A stretch of DNA of 64,000 bases from contig JARWKL010000003.1 of NCBI GenBank assembly GCA_029961685.1, forward strand, positions 17,160,884-17,224,883. Direction: 5' to 3'. Below, piece after piece: positions 10,581-20,919 of the stretch. Position numbers and translations under genes: made by a program. The stretch is from Aristolochia californica. Lineage: Eukaryota; Streptophyta; Magnoliopsida; Piperales; Aristolochiaceae. The stretch's first letter is position 1; the number at the start of each line of letters is the position of its first letter. The notes beneath the pieces are model-generated. The model ran no database searches. It worked only from the letters and a program-made list of their open reading frames with translations, and was not told the DNA's origin.

Positions 10581-11126
10581 TCTCCCTTGGGCCCACCATG
10601 ATTACTACAAGCTGGCATCCTTATCACATAAGTTGGAAGATCAAGGACTCACAAAGGCATCTTTATCTTATGGTCACGTCCTAGAAGAGTTTTAGTTTGA
10701 CTTATGTTTGTCTTTTATCTATATTGAGTTATTTAATTATGCTAGGACTTATCTTTAAGTGTTAGATTTTGGGTGAAATTGGGACAAAGGTAGTTTTATT
10801 GTAATTGGACTCTACTACCTTCCTCTATTATAAATAGAGGTTCATGTACTCTGATTATAATAAGTTAATGAAGTCAATGAAGTATTTATCTTTTCCATAA
10901 ATTCAACATGGTATCAAAGTAAGCCACTCAGTATGTGGGCCTCCACCTAAATTATCCACTTTTAGAGCCATAAAAAAGAGCGGGCCTACATGTGAGGGGG
11001 AGTGTTAAGACATAATCCCACAATGGTTGGTGGATACAAAGATTTTGAGTTTATTAGCTGGGAAAAAAGTTTCCTAAGTGGCTAGTCATTTTAGGATAAG
11101 GCCTTGGACCCAATTTAACATGGTAT
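10581..11126 (+). repeat. mosaic of copia LTR pieces in G
   Basis: 10581-10912 is the 3' half of a copia LTR of the type at 43090-43710 (shared GCTGGCATCCTTATCACAT, TTATCTTTAAGTGTTA, TATAAATAGAGG), ending ATTCAACA and followed by a primer-binding site variant TGGTATCAAAG. A short stretch then runs to a purine tract (TGAGGGGGAG), followed by a ~116-bp TG...CA segment (about 11003-11120) ending TTTAACATGGTAT, which looks like another small LTR plus the start of a primer-binding site. Probably remnants of two or more degraded elements. Confidence 0.55.
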
Positions 11127-11732
11127 TGTTACAATGTGGGACCCATCATGGCCCCATAAGCTGGTGGGACCCACGATGAGCTCGAGAGGTGTCAACAAGT
11201 GTCCTTATACAAAGTGGCTCTAGCTAAGAGATAAAGAACATGTGCTGGAATTAAATAGAAGATTTGAAGATCAAGTGAGACCCACAAAGATACCATGAGC
11301 TGGTATCTCTATCTATACGAGTTGGAAGATCATGTGGGACCCACAAGATAAGACCAAGAGTTTGCTCACTAGCTTGATTCACGTCCTTAAAGAACGTGTT
11401 TGTAGTTGAGTTAAATTAGTCTCTTAAATAGATAATGTAATCTTATCATGATAGGCTTATCTTGGAGAGTTCTATTAGGAATGTAATTAGAAGTCCTAAA
11501 ATTACTTGTACATGGACTCTATCACCTCCTCAACTATAAATAAAGGTGATTGTAACTCGAAATTCATCAAGCAAGTTTCTTTTTTTTCCTTCTCTCTTGT
11601 GTGAAGTGTTCTCTCTCTACTCTCTTTATTTTCCTTCTCTTCTCTCTCTACCTGAGAGCTCTTCTCTTTTTCCTTTTTTTCTTTCTATCTCCCCTTGCTC
11701 GAGGTATTATTCATGGAATCCTAAATTCAACA
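11127..11732 (+). repeat. copia solo LTR (A/C family)
   Basis: 606-bp LTR, TGTTACAATG...ATTCAACA, closely matching both LTRs of element A and the LTR of C. A TATAAATAAAG box lies at about 11535. It interrupts the GH3 reading frame. The flanks GGTAT and CCTGT do not form a target duplication, so it was probably reshaped by recombination rather than left as a simple solo LTR. Confidence 0.85.
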
Positions 11733-12330
11733 CCTGTAAACCAGAGAAGATCTCTGTCATCTCCTCGATAATCTTTGGATCCTCGTTGTAACTCTCCTAG
11801 CAACGACCCCATCTGGGGTCTCTGCAAATTGCAATACATGGAACAAAAACATACTAAAATCCCAGTTCACCTGACTTCCAAAGCAGTTGCTTCTCCAATA
11901 TTGTTGCTCCTAGTCCAACATTATGAGGGAATATGGTGGCTTTATAGACATAGTTGTGCCCATGAACAACATCGATTCCATAAATCATTGGAATCCCAGG
12001 ACGGCTAGAGAGTGATCCATTCTGGAAAGCATTCACCATATCAATCCATTGTTGGGGAGTGCCATTTGGAGCAAGAATAGTACCTCCACCCCTCAATACA
12101 CTTCCAATGAAGTACTTGCTCATGATTTTTGGGGAGAGCACAGATCGATCGACTTGTGTCATCTGACCGATCTTTTCAGCCAAATTCATTCTTCTGATAA
12201 GATCTTTAACTCTGGTATTTAATGGTAGATTGGTGTCTTTATACTTCATATAGCCTTGTTCATCATCTTTGAACGCTCTCCACAAACACAACAACATTGT
12301 TATCCAGAACAGGAGACTAGAAATCTCCAT
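11733..12330 (-). pseudogene. captured GH3 beta-glucosidase, N-terminal part
   Basis: Starts at MEISSLLFWITMLLCLW, a hydrophobic signal-peptide-like start, followed by family-typical YMKYKDTNLPLNTRVKDLI, NLAEKIGQMTQVDRSV, the glycine-rich GSVLRGGGTILAPNGTPQQW and GIPMIYGIDVVHGHNYVYKA. After HNVGLGAT a short deletion and frame shifts follow, but PCIAICRDPRWGRC and EDPKIIEEMTEIF are still readable in other frames before the copia LTR cuts in at 11732. No intron appears over this length, unlike typical plant GH3 genes, so an RNA origin is likely. Plant GH3 exohydrolases act on cell-wall glucans. Confidence 0.82.
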
Positions 12331-13215
12331 TTTTGAAACAGACACACTGTTGCTGTGTGCATCCACAACAATATAATTCGTCCTAGAAAAATTGATATAA
12401 TTCCTCCACAAGACCATTCTCGGCACACCCAAAATAATTTCATCTCCAGAATTCACACCTGGTTGAAGAATTTTGACAAACAGTGGTCGATTAGTATACA
12501 TATCATCCAAAAAATGAAGCACAACGTTTCCAATTTGACCAAGAACGGACGCACAGGTGTTGTACGCATCAACAGAAAAACAATTAACCACCCATAAAAT
12601 TTTTTCTATCAATCCCAGAGTCCCCCAAAAAAATCCATCTCGTATTTCAGACACACACACCGAAAATCCGTAAAATGTGCTCTTTTTCTCTGCTTCACGG
12701 AACAGAAAACTTCCATCTCCAAATTTCGAGCAGCGTTGCTGCTGCTCAGTACCTTGGAACCCCATCAACCCCATGGAAGAATCGTTTTGACCTAAAAATC
12801 GATGGCATTTTAGAAGCTTACCCCCAAATTACACCTTCCACTGTGGTTCCCCTTGCTCTCGTTGGCCTTTCTCCCATTTTATCCTCGCCTTGTCGGCTGC
12901 TGGGACGACAAACCCTGTCGGAAATGCATTGCGGTTGGTTGCCTGCAGGGCTTTTTCTAACGATGAACATTACCCTTTTGGGGGTTCTCCACTTGGCGAT
13001 TTTCTGAGACGAAGGTGTCTCGGATTTGTTTGCGTCACCTATGGAAGTCGTATGGCTTCCCGTGAGAAGGGGGTTGTGGAATATCCCTCTGATTTCCAAA
13101 AATCGGGGTCCCCGCCGTCTGATTTCTGAAGTTTTGAGTTCGATTTCAGATTTGCAGGGTCACTGTTGTCTGATTTCCATGCTATGAATTTTTTTAATTT
13201 TTTCTGGCCTGTGGC
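12331..13215 (-). other. unidentified segment of G
   Basis: Upstream of the GH3 start, an open minus-strand frame runs from 12774 straight into the GH3 frame. Its product includes YNTCASVLGQIGNVVLHFL and GDEIILGVPRMVLW; I do not recognise it. From 12775 to 13215 there are short frames on both strands and no known domain. It may be 5' sequence of the captured transcript, a third captured gene, or element leader. Confidence 0.4.
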
Positions 13216-13455
13216 CTATCTTTCCGTTTGAGACACCGTCTGCTGCCTTTTGTTATGAAGTTTTTCGTGCTCGGAGAGTTTAGGCCGTATGACCTTCTTT
13301 TCTGTGGCAATGAGATGCCTGTCCATTGCAGAAATTTTAATGGAAATTCTACGCATTCCATCCTGCAAAGTTTCTTCCCATACTATAAGTCCTGCAAGTA
13401 TTTCTTCCAATAAATCGAGCATGGCAATCCATTTTTCTTGGGCCAAAGTATCGCT
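13216..13455 (-). pseudogene. gag N-terminal remnant of G
   Basis: A reading frame starting a few bases after the primer-binding site, product beginning MSDTLAQEKWIAMLDLLEE, Lys/Glu-rich and predicted helical, about 80 residues. Position and composition fit the start of a gypsy gag (compare the coiled N-terminal region in element D), but no capsid core or zinc knuckle follows. It is likely the retained 5' end of the parental element. Confidence 0.45.
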
Positions 13456-13464
13456 CATTGTGTT

Positions 13465-13479
13465 CCCGCTCTGATACCA
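13465..13479 (-). other. primer-binding site of G
   Basis: Minus strand TGGTATCAGAGCGGG, two bases after the LTR end (CCATAACA). First 12 bases match the 3' end of plant initiator tRNA-Met. Confidence 0.88.
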
Positions 13480-13481
13480 GT

Positions 13482-13841
13482 TGTTATGGTCCTGGATCTG
13501 ACACATGAATTCCTAGGGAGGAAGAAGAGATATAAAAATCAAGCCAACGGGAAGCTTGAAAACCCTAGGGTCTTTGAGGAGAGCGCACACCCCTAAGCTC
13601 GGTGAGGAGTACTCAAAACCCTTGTTTACTCTAAATCAATGCTTGCTTTTTCTCATTACTCTTTCCCCTTATATAGGGTTCACCCTTACAAGGTTTAATA
13701 TAAAATATTACAAAAATACACCTATAGGTAAAATATTAAAAAATGCCCTTGTGGCCTATTAATTCTTTAACTGAAATAAAATAAATTAAATTAAGAAAAA
13801 AATGTAATTACACTCTTAATAATGTTATTGCATGCATAACA
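13482..13841 (-). repeat. 5' LTR of element G
   Basis: 360 bp, partner of 8054-8416. A minus-strand CCTATATAAGGGG near 13670 is a good TATA box. The right flank is CTAGA, the target duplication, and satellite sequence resumes in register. Confidence 0.88.
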
Positions 13842-14461
13842 CTAGAAATGTATTTTTAATAGAAACATTTTTCCACATTTCCTAAATAAGTGCACTAACA
13901 AGGCCTAATTTTTGTAGAAAGAAATCCTTTCCAAATGTTTCCTAAAAAATTTACTCACAAGGACTTATATTATATAAAGGAATTTGTTCCACCAAATATT
14001 GCCTTTGCACAAAATTTCCCTAGTAAAAATTATCAGCTATAAAAGTGTTTCCAAGAAAACAAGAGGCAATAATTGTGTCCTTAGACATATTTTAACTCGA
14101 ATTTTTTTAACGATTCCTAAAAACATGGACTAACAAGACTTTATAGTTATAGAAATAAATTTGTTTCAGGAAATGTTTTTTTACCATAAAACTTTCTGAG
14201 TAAGATTTTTTTGCTAGAAATGTGTTTTTGGGAAGCATGAGGAACTAAATGTCCGCGAAGATGTATTTTTACAAGAAATTATTTTCCATTGTTTCCTAAA
14301 AATATACACTAACTAGGCCTTATAGTTTTAGAAAGTAATTTATTTAATAAAAAATAGACTAACCACAAAATTTTCTTGGTATGAATTCTCAGCTAGAAAA
14401 GTTTTTCCAAGAAACATGAAGCACTAATTGTCCCTAGAGAAACGTTTTTACTAGAAATCCT
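13842..14461 (+). repeat. 179-bp satellite array, block 2
   Basis: About 3.5 monomers continuing block 1 after element G: AGAAATGTATTTTTAATAG repeats the word found at about 7525. It ends at the insertion point of copia A (flank ATCCT). Confidence 0.9.
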
Positions 14462-15073
14462 TGTTACAATGTGGAACCTACCATGGCCCCACAATCTAAT
14501 GGGACCCACCATGAGCTTGAGAGGTGTCAACAAGAGTCCTCATACAAAGTGGCTCTAGCTAAGAGATAAAGAACATATGCTGGAATTAAATAGAAGATTT
14601 GAAGATCAAGTCAGACCCACAAAGATACCACGAACTGGTATCTCTATCAACATGAGCTGGAAGATCCTGTGAGACCCACAAAGATAAGATCATGAGCTGG
14701 ATTTCTATCTTGGCTCACGTGATTAAAGAAGATTTAGAAGTTGAGTTAAAGTAGTCTCTTAAATAGATAATGTAATCTTATCATGAGAGGCTTATCTTAG
14801 AGAGTTGTAGTTGGAATGTAATTAGGAGTCCTAAGATTACTTGTACATGAACTCTATCACCTCCTCAACTATAAAAAGAGAAGATTGTAACTCAGAAATA
14901 ATCTAGCTAGTTTCTTGTTTTTTTCTTCTCTCTCCTGTGAAGTGCTTTCTCTCTACTCTCCTTTATTTTCCTTCTCTTCTCTCTCTACCCGAGAACTCTT
15001 CTCTTTTTCCTTTTCTCCTTTCTCTCTCCCTTTGCTCAAGGAATATATTATTCATGGGGTCATAAATTCAACA
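14462..15073 (+). repeat. 5' LTR of copia A
   Basis: 612 bp from TGTTACAATG to AATTCAACA. TATA box TATAAAAAG at 14870-14878, followed by a CT-rich stretch (14925-15040) typical of plant copia R/U5 leaders. Confidence 0.9.
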
Positions 15074-15085
15074 TGGTATCAGAGC
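15074..15085 (+). other. primer-binding site of copia A
   Basis: TGGTATCAGAGC, immediately after the LTR end, complementary to the initiator tRNA-Met 3' end. Confidence 0.93.
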
Positions 15086-15591
15086 TACAAATTTAGGATC
15101 CCCATTATACTCTATGAAGATATGATTAAAAGCTACTCATAGAAGACTCCTTATAACAAAAGATTAAAGCTCAAGAGATAATTATTTATTTATTATATTA
15201 TTAATTTTATGCTACTGGTTTTTGGTATTAAGAGGCGGTGTAGAGATGTCCTTATGCTTATTTTCATCTTATGAAATTATGCGATTATATGCATCTTGGA
15301 TTATTTTTTATTAGAAGAGATTATTAAGAAAGCTTTTGTCGGTTTCCACAATACTTTGATCGAGACCATGCATATTGGATTTTTTTTATAAATCTGTGGG
15401 AACAAGATTTCAGGATAAAGAAGGATGATGTTGATCCTTTTATGAGTCAGTATCCATTAAAATTAATTACTTAGAATTTATGCAAAACATCTTCATTAAT
15501 CGAGTTGGTTAAAGTCGTCCACTTTGTCATATTTTGATTACTTGATTGGAGAAATATTTTACTAAATTTGCCTACTATTGCTGAAGATAAT
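15086..15591 (+). other. untranslated leader of copia A
   Basis: About 500 bp between primer-binding site and gag without a usable reading frame. Related leaders occur in B (30165-30605), J (43723-44232) and C (62900-63418), with shared words such as GCTACTGGTTTT. Confidence 0.7.
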
Positions 15592-16500
15592 ATGAGTCAC
15601 AAGAGTGACATATTCAGAATTACCACTATACCCTTACAAGGGGGTATCAAATTTTATGACCTTGTCCACATCAGTTCGTTGGTGTCTTATCACAAAGTAC
15701 CTAGTTGGTCATCTCTCCAACCGTGGACCACATATTGATGAAGATGATATATTCTATAGCTAATGGTTAAAGGAGGATACATTGGTGATTAATTGGCTTA
15801 TCAACAGTATGGAAGAACATGTCTCCAATAATGTCATTTATCTAGAGAAGGCTAAACAAATTTAGGAGACATGCGCCAAGTTGTATTCAAGCTCTAACAA
15901 CTTACAAAGGCCATATGATATTTTACAACGGATGCTTACCACCAAACAAGGAGACAATATACATGAATATTTGACCTGCTTTCAAGGCTTTCTTCAAGAA
16001 TGGAAACTTGCCTAGCCAACCTCTATAGATATCTTTCCAAGATAAACAGAAAGAGGCTTGATAACAACCATATGCGTTGCTAACATTAAATTGTATCTTG
16101 AAGTTTCTAAGATTCACCTTCTTAGCTCTTCCGTAGTTCCCACTTTTGATGATGTATGTGCTAAACTTTTCCGTATTCTAGAAGCTTCTCCCTCTACTGC
16201 TAAAATACCATCCGCAATGTACTTTGGACATAGGGGACACCCTTATAACCAAGGCCGAGGATGATGCAGATTTTATAGAGGAAGAGGAGGAAGAGGAAGA
16301 GTGGAAGGACTGGTTTTGACCGAAAAGATGGGAAGAAATGCACCCATTGTAAGGGATATGACCAAACTAGAGATACATGCTTTCACCTAAAAGAATGCTC
16401 TATATGTGGTAGATTGGTTCACTCTCATGAATGATGTTACAAAACTAATGAGAATAAGGCTAACCAAGCCTTAGTGAGTGATACAAAGGTAGAGCACACT
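15592..16500 (+). pseudogene. gag: copia A gag
   Basis: Starts at an ATG near 15592 with a product related to that of B (ITTIPL). Capsid-region words are recognisable across frames: HIDEDDIFY, LINSMEEHVSNNVIY, then the segment ending PSAMYFGHRGHP. Two zinc knuckles follow at about 16335-16440; the first has Gln instead of His (CTHCKGYDQTRDTC) and the second contains a stop before its last Cys. Several frameshifts; non-functional. Confidence 0.75.
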
Positions 16501-16559
16501 ACCACAACAACTCCAAAGCATACTTTTACTGATGAAGACTATGAAATATTACAGAAAAT

Positions 16560-17830
16560 TAAGACCATGATGGGGTCCTCCCCAAGTACTTCTTCACCAA
16601 CTGTTGCCACCACCTCTTTAGGTATGTTTTATGCATCCACTTCATCTTAGAAACTTGACTCAGGAGCTTCCGAGCATCTTACAGGTAACAAACATCTTCT
16701 GTACTCAGTTTCTCCATGTCTTTCACATAAATTTTTTCCCATTACTAATGGTTCACAAACTATAGTTCAAGGGAAAGGATCCACTTCTGTTACACCATCA
16801 CTTCCACTCATTGATATCCTTTTCGTTCCTACTATTCCTTTGAATTTCACCAAAAATTTTAATTACTCTATCACTTTCTAACCCACTTCATGTATGTTCC
16901 AGGATCTTATATCAAAGCGGGTGATTGGTGGAGGCCGTGAATAAGGGGGGATCTACTACTAGGATGTGCCACAAATAAATACTGCATCCGCCTGTGACAA
17001 TAAAACTAGGTTATGGCACAACTGGTTGGGATATCCGTCCACCCAATCTCTTCATCATATTTTCCCTAAAGCGCAGTCGGGCCTTCATTGTGAACCATGT
17101 CAAATGAGTAAACATCAGAGGTCTACATACTCACCTTGTCAAAAAATTTAAAGTGTCTCTCTTTTTTCGTTAATTCATACTAATGTATGGGGACCCTTGA
17201 GTATCTCCAACATTCCTTAAGTGAAATATTTTATTACATTCATTGATGACTTCACTAGTCCCACTCGGTTATTTTTGTTTAAAGAGAGTTATGAAATACC
17301 ATTGATATTTAAATCTTTTCATGCAGTGGTACTCAGTCAGTTTGGGTAGAAAATTAAATTCCTTATTTAGGATAATGCCAATGAATACACATCCAAAGAT
17401 CTTGACTTGTTTTGTCAAGAAAATGACATTATTCATCAGACATCATGTTCCTACACCCATCAACAAAATGGTGTAAGCAAATGGAAGAACCATGATATTC
17501 TTGAGGTAGCTCGTGGTTTACTATATGATATGCAAGTTCCATATTTTTATTGGCCGCATGCAGTTCTTACCGCATGTTTTCTTATAAACCGGTTACCCTC
17601 TTCCGTTCTTGGTAAAAATATATCCCTACTCTCTATTATTACCTAATGATGATCCTTTTTTGCTGCCCTTGAGAGTCTTCGGCTGTCAATGTTTTATCCA
17701 TATTTCCTCCCCAAAACATAGTAAACTTGATCCCAAATCTTTGAAGTGTATCTTCTTAGGATACTCTCGCACACAAAAGGGTTGTGTTTGCTATAATCCC
17801 TCTCTTCAACATTTACTTGTTTAGAGGGTT
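16560..17830 (+). pseudogene. pol: copia A protease and integrase
   Basis: The protease active site LDSGASEHLTGNKHLL is kept near 16655. The integrase zinc domain follows (WHNWLGYPSTQSLHHIFP, then CEPCQMSKHQRSTYSP at 16966-17150), in which the first His of the HHCC set is changed to Asn. In the core, the usual HTDVWGP reads HTNVWGP, so the first catalytic Asp is Asn. Further core words are QTSCSYTHQQNGV and YFYWPHAVLTACFLINRLPSS. Stops and frame changes throughout. Confidence 0.8.
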
Positions 17831-18199
17831 GACAAATTTTTTGAAGACTCTCCATATTATTCTGATAATGCTCCTCTAGGTTTATCGTCAGTACCAGGTT
17901 CTCTTCGACCGGTTGTGCCCCGTGCTATAGAAACTACTTGGCCCCCAGAAACATTGGCTAACCACACCTACTGAGTCATCAGATCCTACCGAGGTAAGTC
18001 CATCTTCTCTGATTATTTTTGGCCTAGAATATGATACTCGTCCTATTGCTGTTAGGAAAGAGACCAGATCATACACCATGCCTTCTACTTCTCATCCCAT
18101 AACAAACTTCGTGTCTCATCATCGTCTATCCCCTGTTTGTTGTCAATTTCTATCGGATGTTTCCTCCATACCTATACCATAGCCCTATCAGGAGGCTCT

Positions 18200-19190
18200 C
18201 AAGCATCTAGGGTGGAAGGCGGCTATGGATGAAAAAATGCATGCCCTTTATGAAAATTATACATGGGATCTAGTCCCACATCCTTCAGATAAGAAACTCG
18301 TCGGTTGAAAATGGGTATTTACGGTGAAACACAATCTGGATGGGTCCGTGGCTCAGTTGAAAGATCACCTTGTTGATAAAGGCTATACACAATGTTTTGG
18401 CATTGATTATGAAGAAAACTTCTCTCCAGTGGCTAAATTAAACTCGGTATATTTGTAATCTATGGCAACTAACTCTTCCTGGCAGGTTTATCAACTTGAT
18501 GTTAAAAATGCTTTTCTAAATGGGGATATAAAGGAGGACATTTATATGTAGCAACCACTTGGGTATGTCATTGAGGGGTAGTCCGTATGTTGACTACAAA
18601 AATCTATTTATGGTCTCAAACTGTCGCCTCGTGCATGGTTTGAAAAATTTAGCCAAGCCCTCATACGGGCTGGATTTAACAGATGATCTGGAGATCACTC
18701 TCTCTTTATTAAAGACACTCCGAAGGGCAAAGTAATTCTAGCCATATATGTTGATGACGTTATTATAACTGGAAGTGATCCCAAGGGTATCCAAAAGATA
18801 AAAGAAATGATATGTATTGAATTCAAGACAAAGGATCTCAGACTGCTCAAATATTTTTTGGGTATTGAAGTACTACAATCCAGACATGAAATTATATTAT
18901 CTACTAGGAAGCATGTCCTTGACCTACTGGAGGAGACCAAAATGCTAGGATGTAGACTAGTAGAAACACCTATGGACTTGAATACAAAATTATGTGCAGG
19001 TATTGGAGAAGAAGTAGATGCCAGAAAATATCCAAGCTTGGTGGGAAGACTTATTTATCTCTGCATAACGAGGCCAAATATTTCATATGCAGTCAGTGTG
19101 GTAAGTCAATATATGCACAAACCACAACTCAGTCATTGAAAAACACTAGAATGGATATTACGATATCTAAAAGGAGCACCAAGAAGAAGG
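18200..19190 (+). pseudogene. pol: copia A reverse transcriptase
   Basis: RVT_2-type RT. Readable: GYTQCFGIDYEENFSPVAKL, YQLDVKNAFLNGDIKEDIYM followed by a TAG, a YVDDVIITGSD catalytic box (kept) near 18748, LRLLKYFLGIEVLQSRHEII and the ARKYPSLVGRLIYLCITRP segment. Several stops (for example TGA in place of Cys near 18307) interrupt it. Integrase precedes RT, which places it in Ty1/copia. Confidence 0.82.
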
Positions 19191-19705
19191 CTCCTCTATA
19201 AAAATCATGGACACTTCAACATCGAAGGATTCTCAGATGCAGACTGGGTCGGATCCCTGGATGATAGAAAATCTACTTCAGGATATTGTACGATGGTTGG
19301 AGCAAACTTGGTTACATGGAGGAGCAAGAAACAGAATGTAGTTGCAAGGTCTAGTGTAGAAGCAGAGTTCAGAGCCATGGCACACACATTCAGATAACTC
19401 TGATGGATAAGATCTCTCCTTACTTAACTGGGTTTTTACAAAGAAGTCCTATGAATCTATATTGTGATAATCAGGCTGCAATTCACATCACATCAAATCT
19501 AGTCTTCCATGAGAGAACAAAGCATATAGAAATAGAATGCCACTTCATATGAGAAAAATTCACTGCCTGCATCTTATCTCTCCAACATGTATCTTCACAG
19601 AACTACGTTGGAAACATTCTCACGAAACCAGTCACTCACAAAATTGTGTCCAACATTTGCAGCAAACTGGGCATCTACGATGTTTTCACACCCCTAACTT
19701 GAGGG
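19190..19705 (+). pseudogene. pol: copia A RNase H and polypurine tract
   Basis: RNase H words [30 protein letters not shown] and [11 protein letters not shown] in shifting frames, ending at the tract CTTGAGGGGGAG (about 19698-19709) that primes plus-strand synthesis directly before the 3' LTR. Confidence 0.8.
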
Positions 19706-19709
19706 GGAG

Positions 19710-20317
19710 TGTCACAATGTGGGACCCACCATAGCCCCACATGCTGGTGGGACCCACCATGAGCTCGAGAGGTGTCCACAAGAGTCCTCATACAAAGTGG
19801 CTCTTGCTAAGAGATAAGGAACAAGTGCTAGAATTAAATAGAAGATTTGAAGATCAAGTGGGACCCACAAAGCAACCACGAGCTGGTATCTATATTTACA
19901 TGAGCTAGAAGATCATGTGGGACCCACAAGATAGTACCAAGAGCTGGATCTCTCGCTTGATTAAGGTCCTTAAAGAAGGTGTTTGTAGTTGAGTTAAGCT
20001 AGTGTCTTAAATATATAATATAATCTTATCATAATAGGCTTATCTTAGAGAGTTCTAGTTGGAATGTAATTAGGAGTCCTAAGGTTAGTTGTACATGGAC
20101 TCTATCGCCTCCTCAACTATAAATAGGGATGATTGTAACTCATAGATATCAAGCAAGTTTCTTATTTTTTTTTCTTTCTCTCTCGTGTGAAGTGCTGTTT
20201 CTCCACTCTCCTTTATTTTTCTTTTCTTCTCTCTATACCTGGGAGTTTTTATCTTTTTCCTTGTTTCCTTTCTCTCCCTTTGCTTGAGGTATTATTCTTG
20301 GGGTCCTAAATTCTGCA
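19710..20317 (+). repeat. 3' LTR of copia A
   Basis: 608 bp, TGTCACAATG...TTCTGCA. Partner of 14462-15073. Its TATAAATAGGG box is at about 20118. Confidence 0.88.
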
Positions 20318-20358
20318 ATCCCTTTCAAAACTTTCTTGAAAAAAATGCACTAAAAAAG
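20318..20358 (+). repeat. 179-bp satellite array, block 3
   Basis: 41 bp of satellite (words TTTCTTGAAAAAAATGCACTA) left between copia A and copia B, so the two elements inserted 41 bp apart in neighbouring positions of the same monomer. Confidence 0.85.
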
Positions 20359-20716
20359 TGTTACAATGTGGGGCCCACCATGGTGCTCGAGTTGGTGGGA
20401 TCCACCATGAGGACGTAGGTCATCAAGTAGAATCCTAGAGGATTTGGGGGACACCAAGAAGAGTCCTCTCCCAAAGCAAGCTCGAGTAAAGGAATCAAGA
20501 AGCACAAGCTGAGTTGATTTAGAAGACTTGAAGATCAAGTGGGGCTCACAAGATCTCACAAGCTGGCACAATTATCAAGGTGCATTGGAGAATCATGAGG
20601 GGCCCACTAGGATAAGGCCACGAGCTGGCTTATCCTTTATATTCACATGGATAATAAAGAAATCCTAGTTCTACTCCAATTAGTCTTCTAGGAGTTCTAG
20701 TTTGAATAAACTTACT
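20359..20716 (+). repeat. 5' LTR of copia B, first part
   Basis: Matches the first ~358 bp of the 3' LTR at 34383 (TGTTACAATGTGGGGCCCACC start) up to TAAACTTACT, where viral sequence begins. Confidence 0.9.
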
Positions 20717-20790
20717 GATTCTTTACTCATACTTATGCCAGGAAACTGATTCCATGGCTCTGATACCATTTAGAACAGACGCCTCTAATA
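20717..20790 (-). repeat. terminal direct repeat of the pararetrovirus, left copy
   Basis: Matches 29725-29797 with two or three differences. Spans the primer-binding site, the conventional origin of caulimovirid maps. It shows that a linear copy slightly longer than one genome was integrated. Confidence 0.88.
20752..20768 (-). other. pararetrovirus primer-binding site, left copy
   Basis: Minus strand TGGTATCAGAGCCATGG, a 17-base match to the sequence complementary to the initiator tRNA-Met 3' end, the hallmark of Caulimoviridae. Confidence 0.92.
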
Positions 20791-20919
20791 GACTTTAACA
20801 CAGACACACAATGGATTATGGTACCGAAAGCACTTGCCTGATACCAATAAACACACATAAAGAGTCTCTAGCAAACTCAACAGCGAAATATAGGGTGAAC
20901 CTAGGATGAGGGCAGCAGA

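Larger units (their letters stand above)
8054..13841 (-). mobile_element. gene-capturing LTR retrotransposon G
   Basis: Two direct LTRs (8054-8416 and 13482-13841, TG...CA) flanked by a perfect CTAGA target duplication (8049-8053 and 13842-13846) inside a satellite monomer. On the minus strand: primer-binding site, a short gag start, unidentified sequence, two parts of a GH3 beta-glucosidase, a PRMT4-type methyltransferase, a pol C-terminal remnant, a polypurine tract. No protease, RT, RNase H or integrase, so it must have moved with enzymes from a relative. Other LTR sequences, including a copia solo LTR, have since entered the GH3 part. Comparable known cases are maize Bs1-type transducing elements. 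Confidence 0.8.
14462..20317 (+). mobile_element. Ty1/copia element A
   Basis: Complete in layout: 5' LTR, primer-binding site, leader, gag, protease, integrase, RT, RNase H, polypurine tract, 3' LTR. Flanks ATCCT (14457-14461) and ATCCC (20318-20322) form a target duplication with one mismatch, inside a satellite monomer. All coding domains carry stops or shifts, so it is dead. It is the same family as element C and the solo LTR at 11127-11732. Confidence 0.9.

Noticed and set aside
11775..12008. Plus-strand frames opposite GH3 and PRMT4 pieces as separate genes
   Set aside because: They are antisense shadows of recognisable minus-strand coding sequence.
20752..20768. Possible tRNA-Met gene fragments at the many TGGTATCAGAGC sites
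   Set aside because: Each lies directly beside an LTR end or at the viral genome origin and lacks the rest of a tRNA cloverleaf; these are primer-binding sites.
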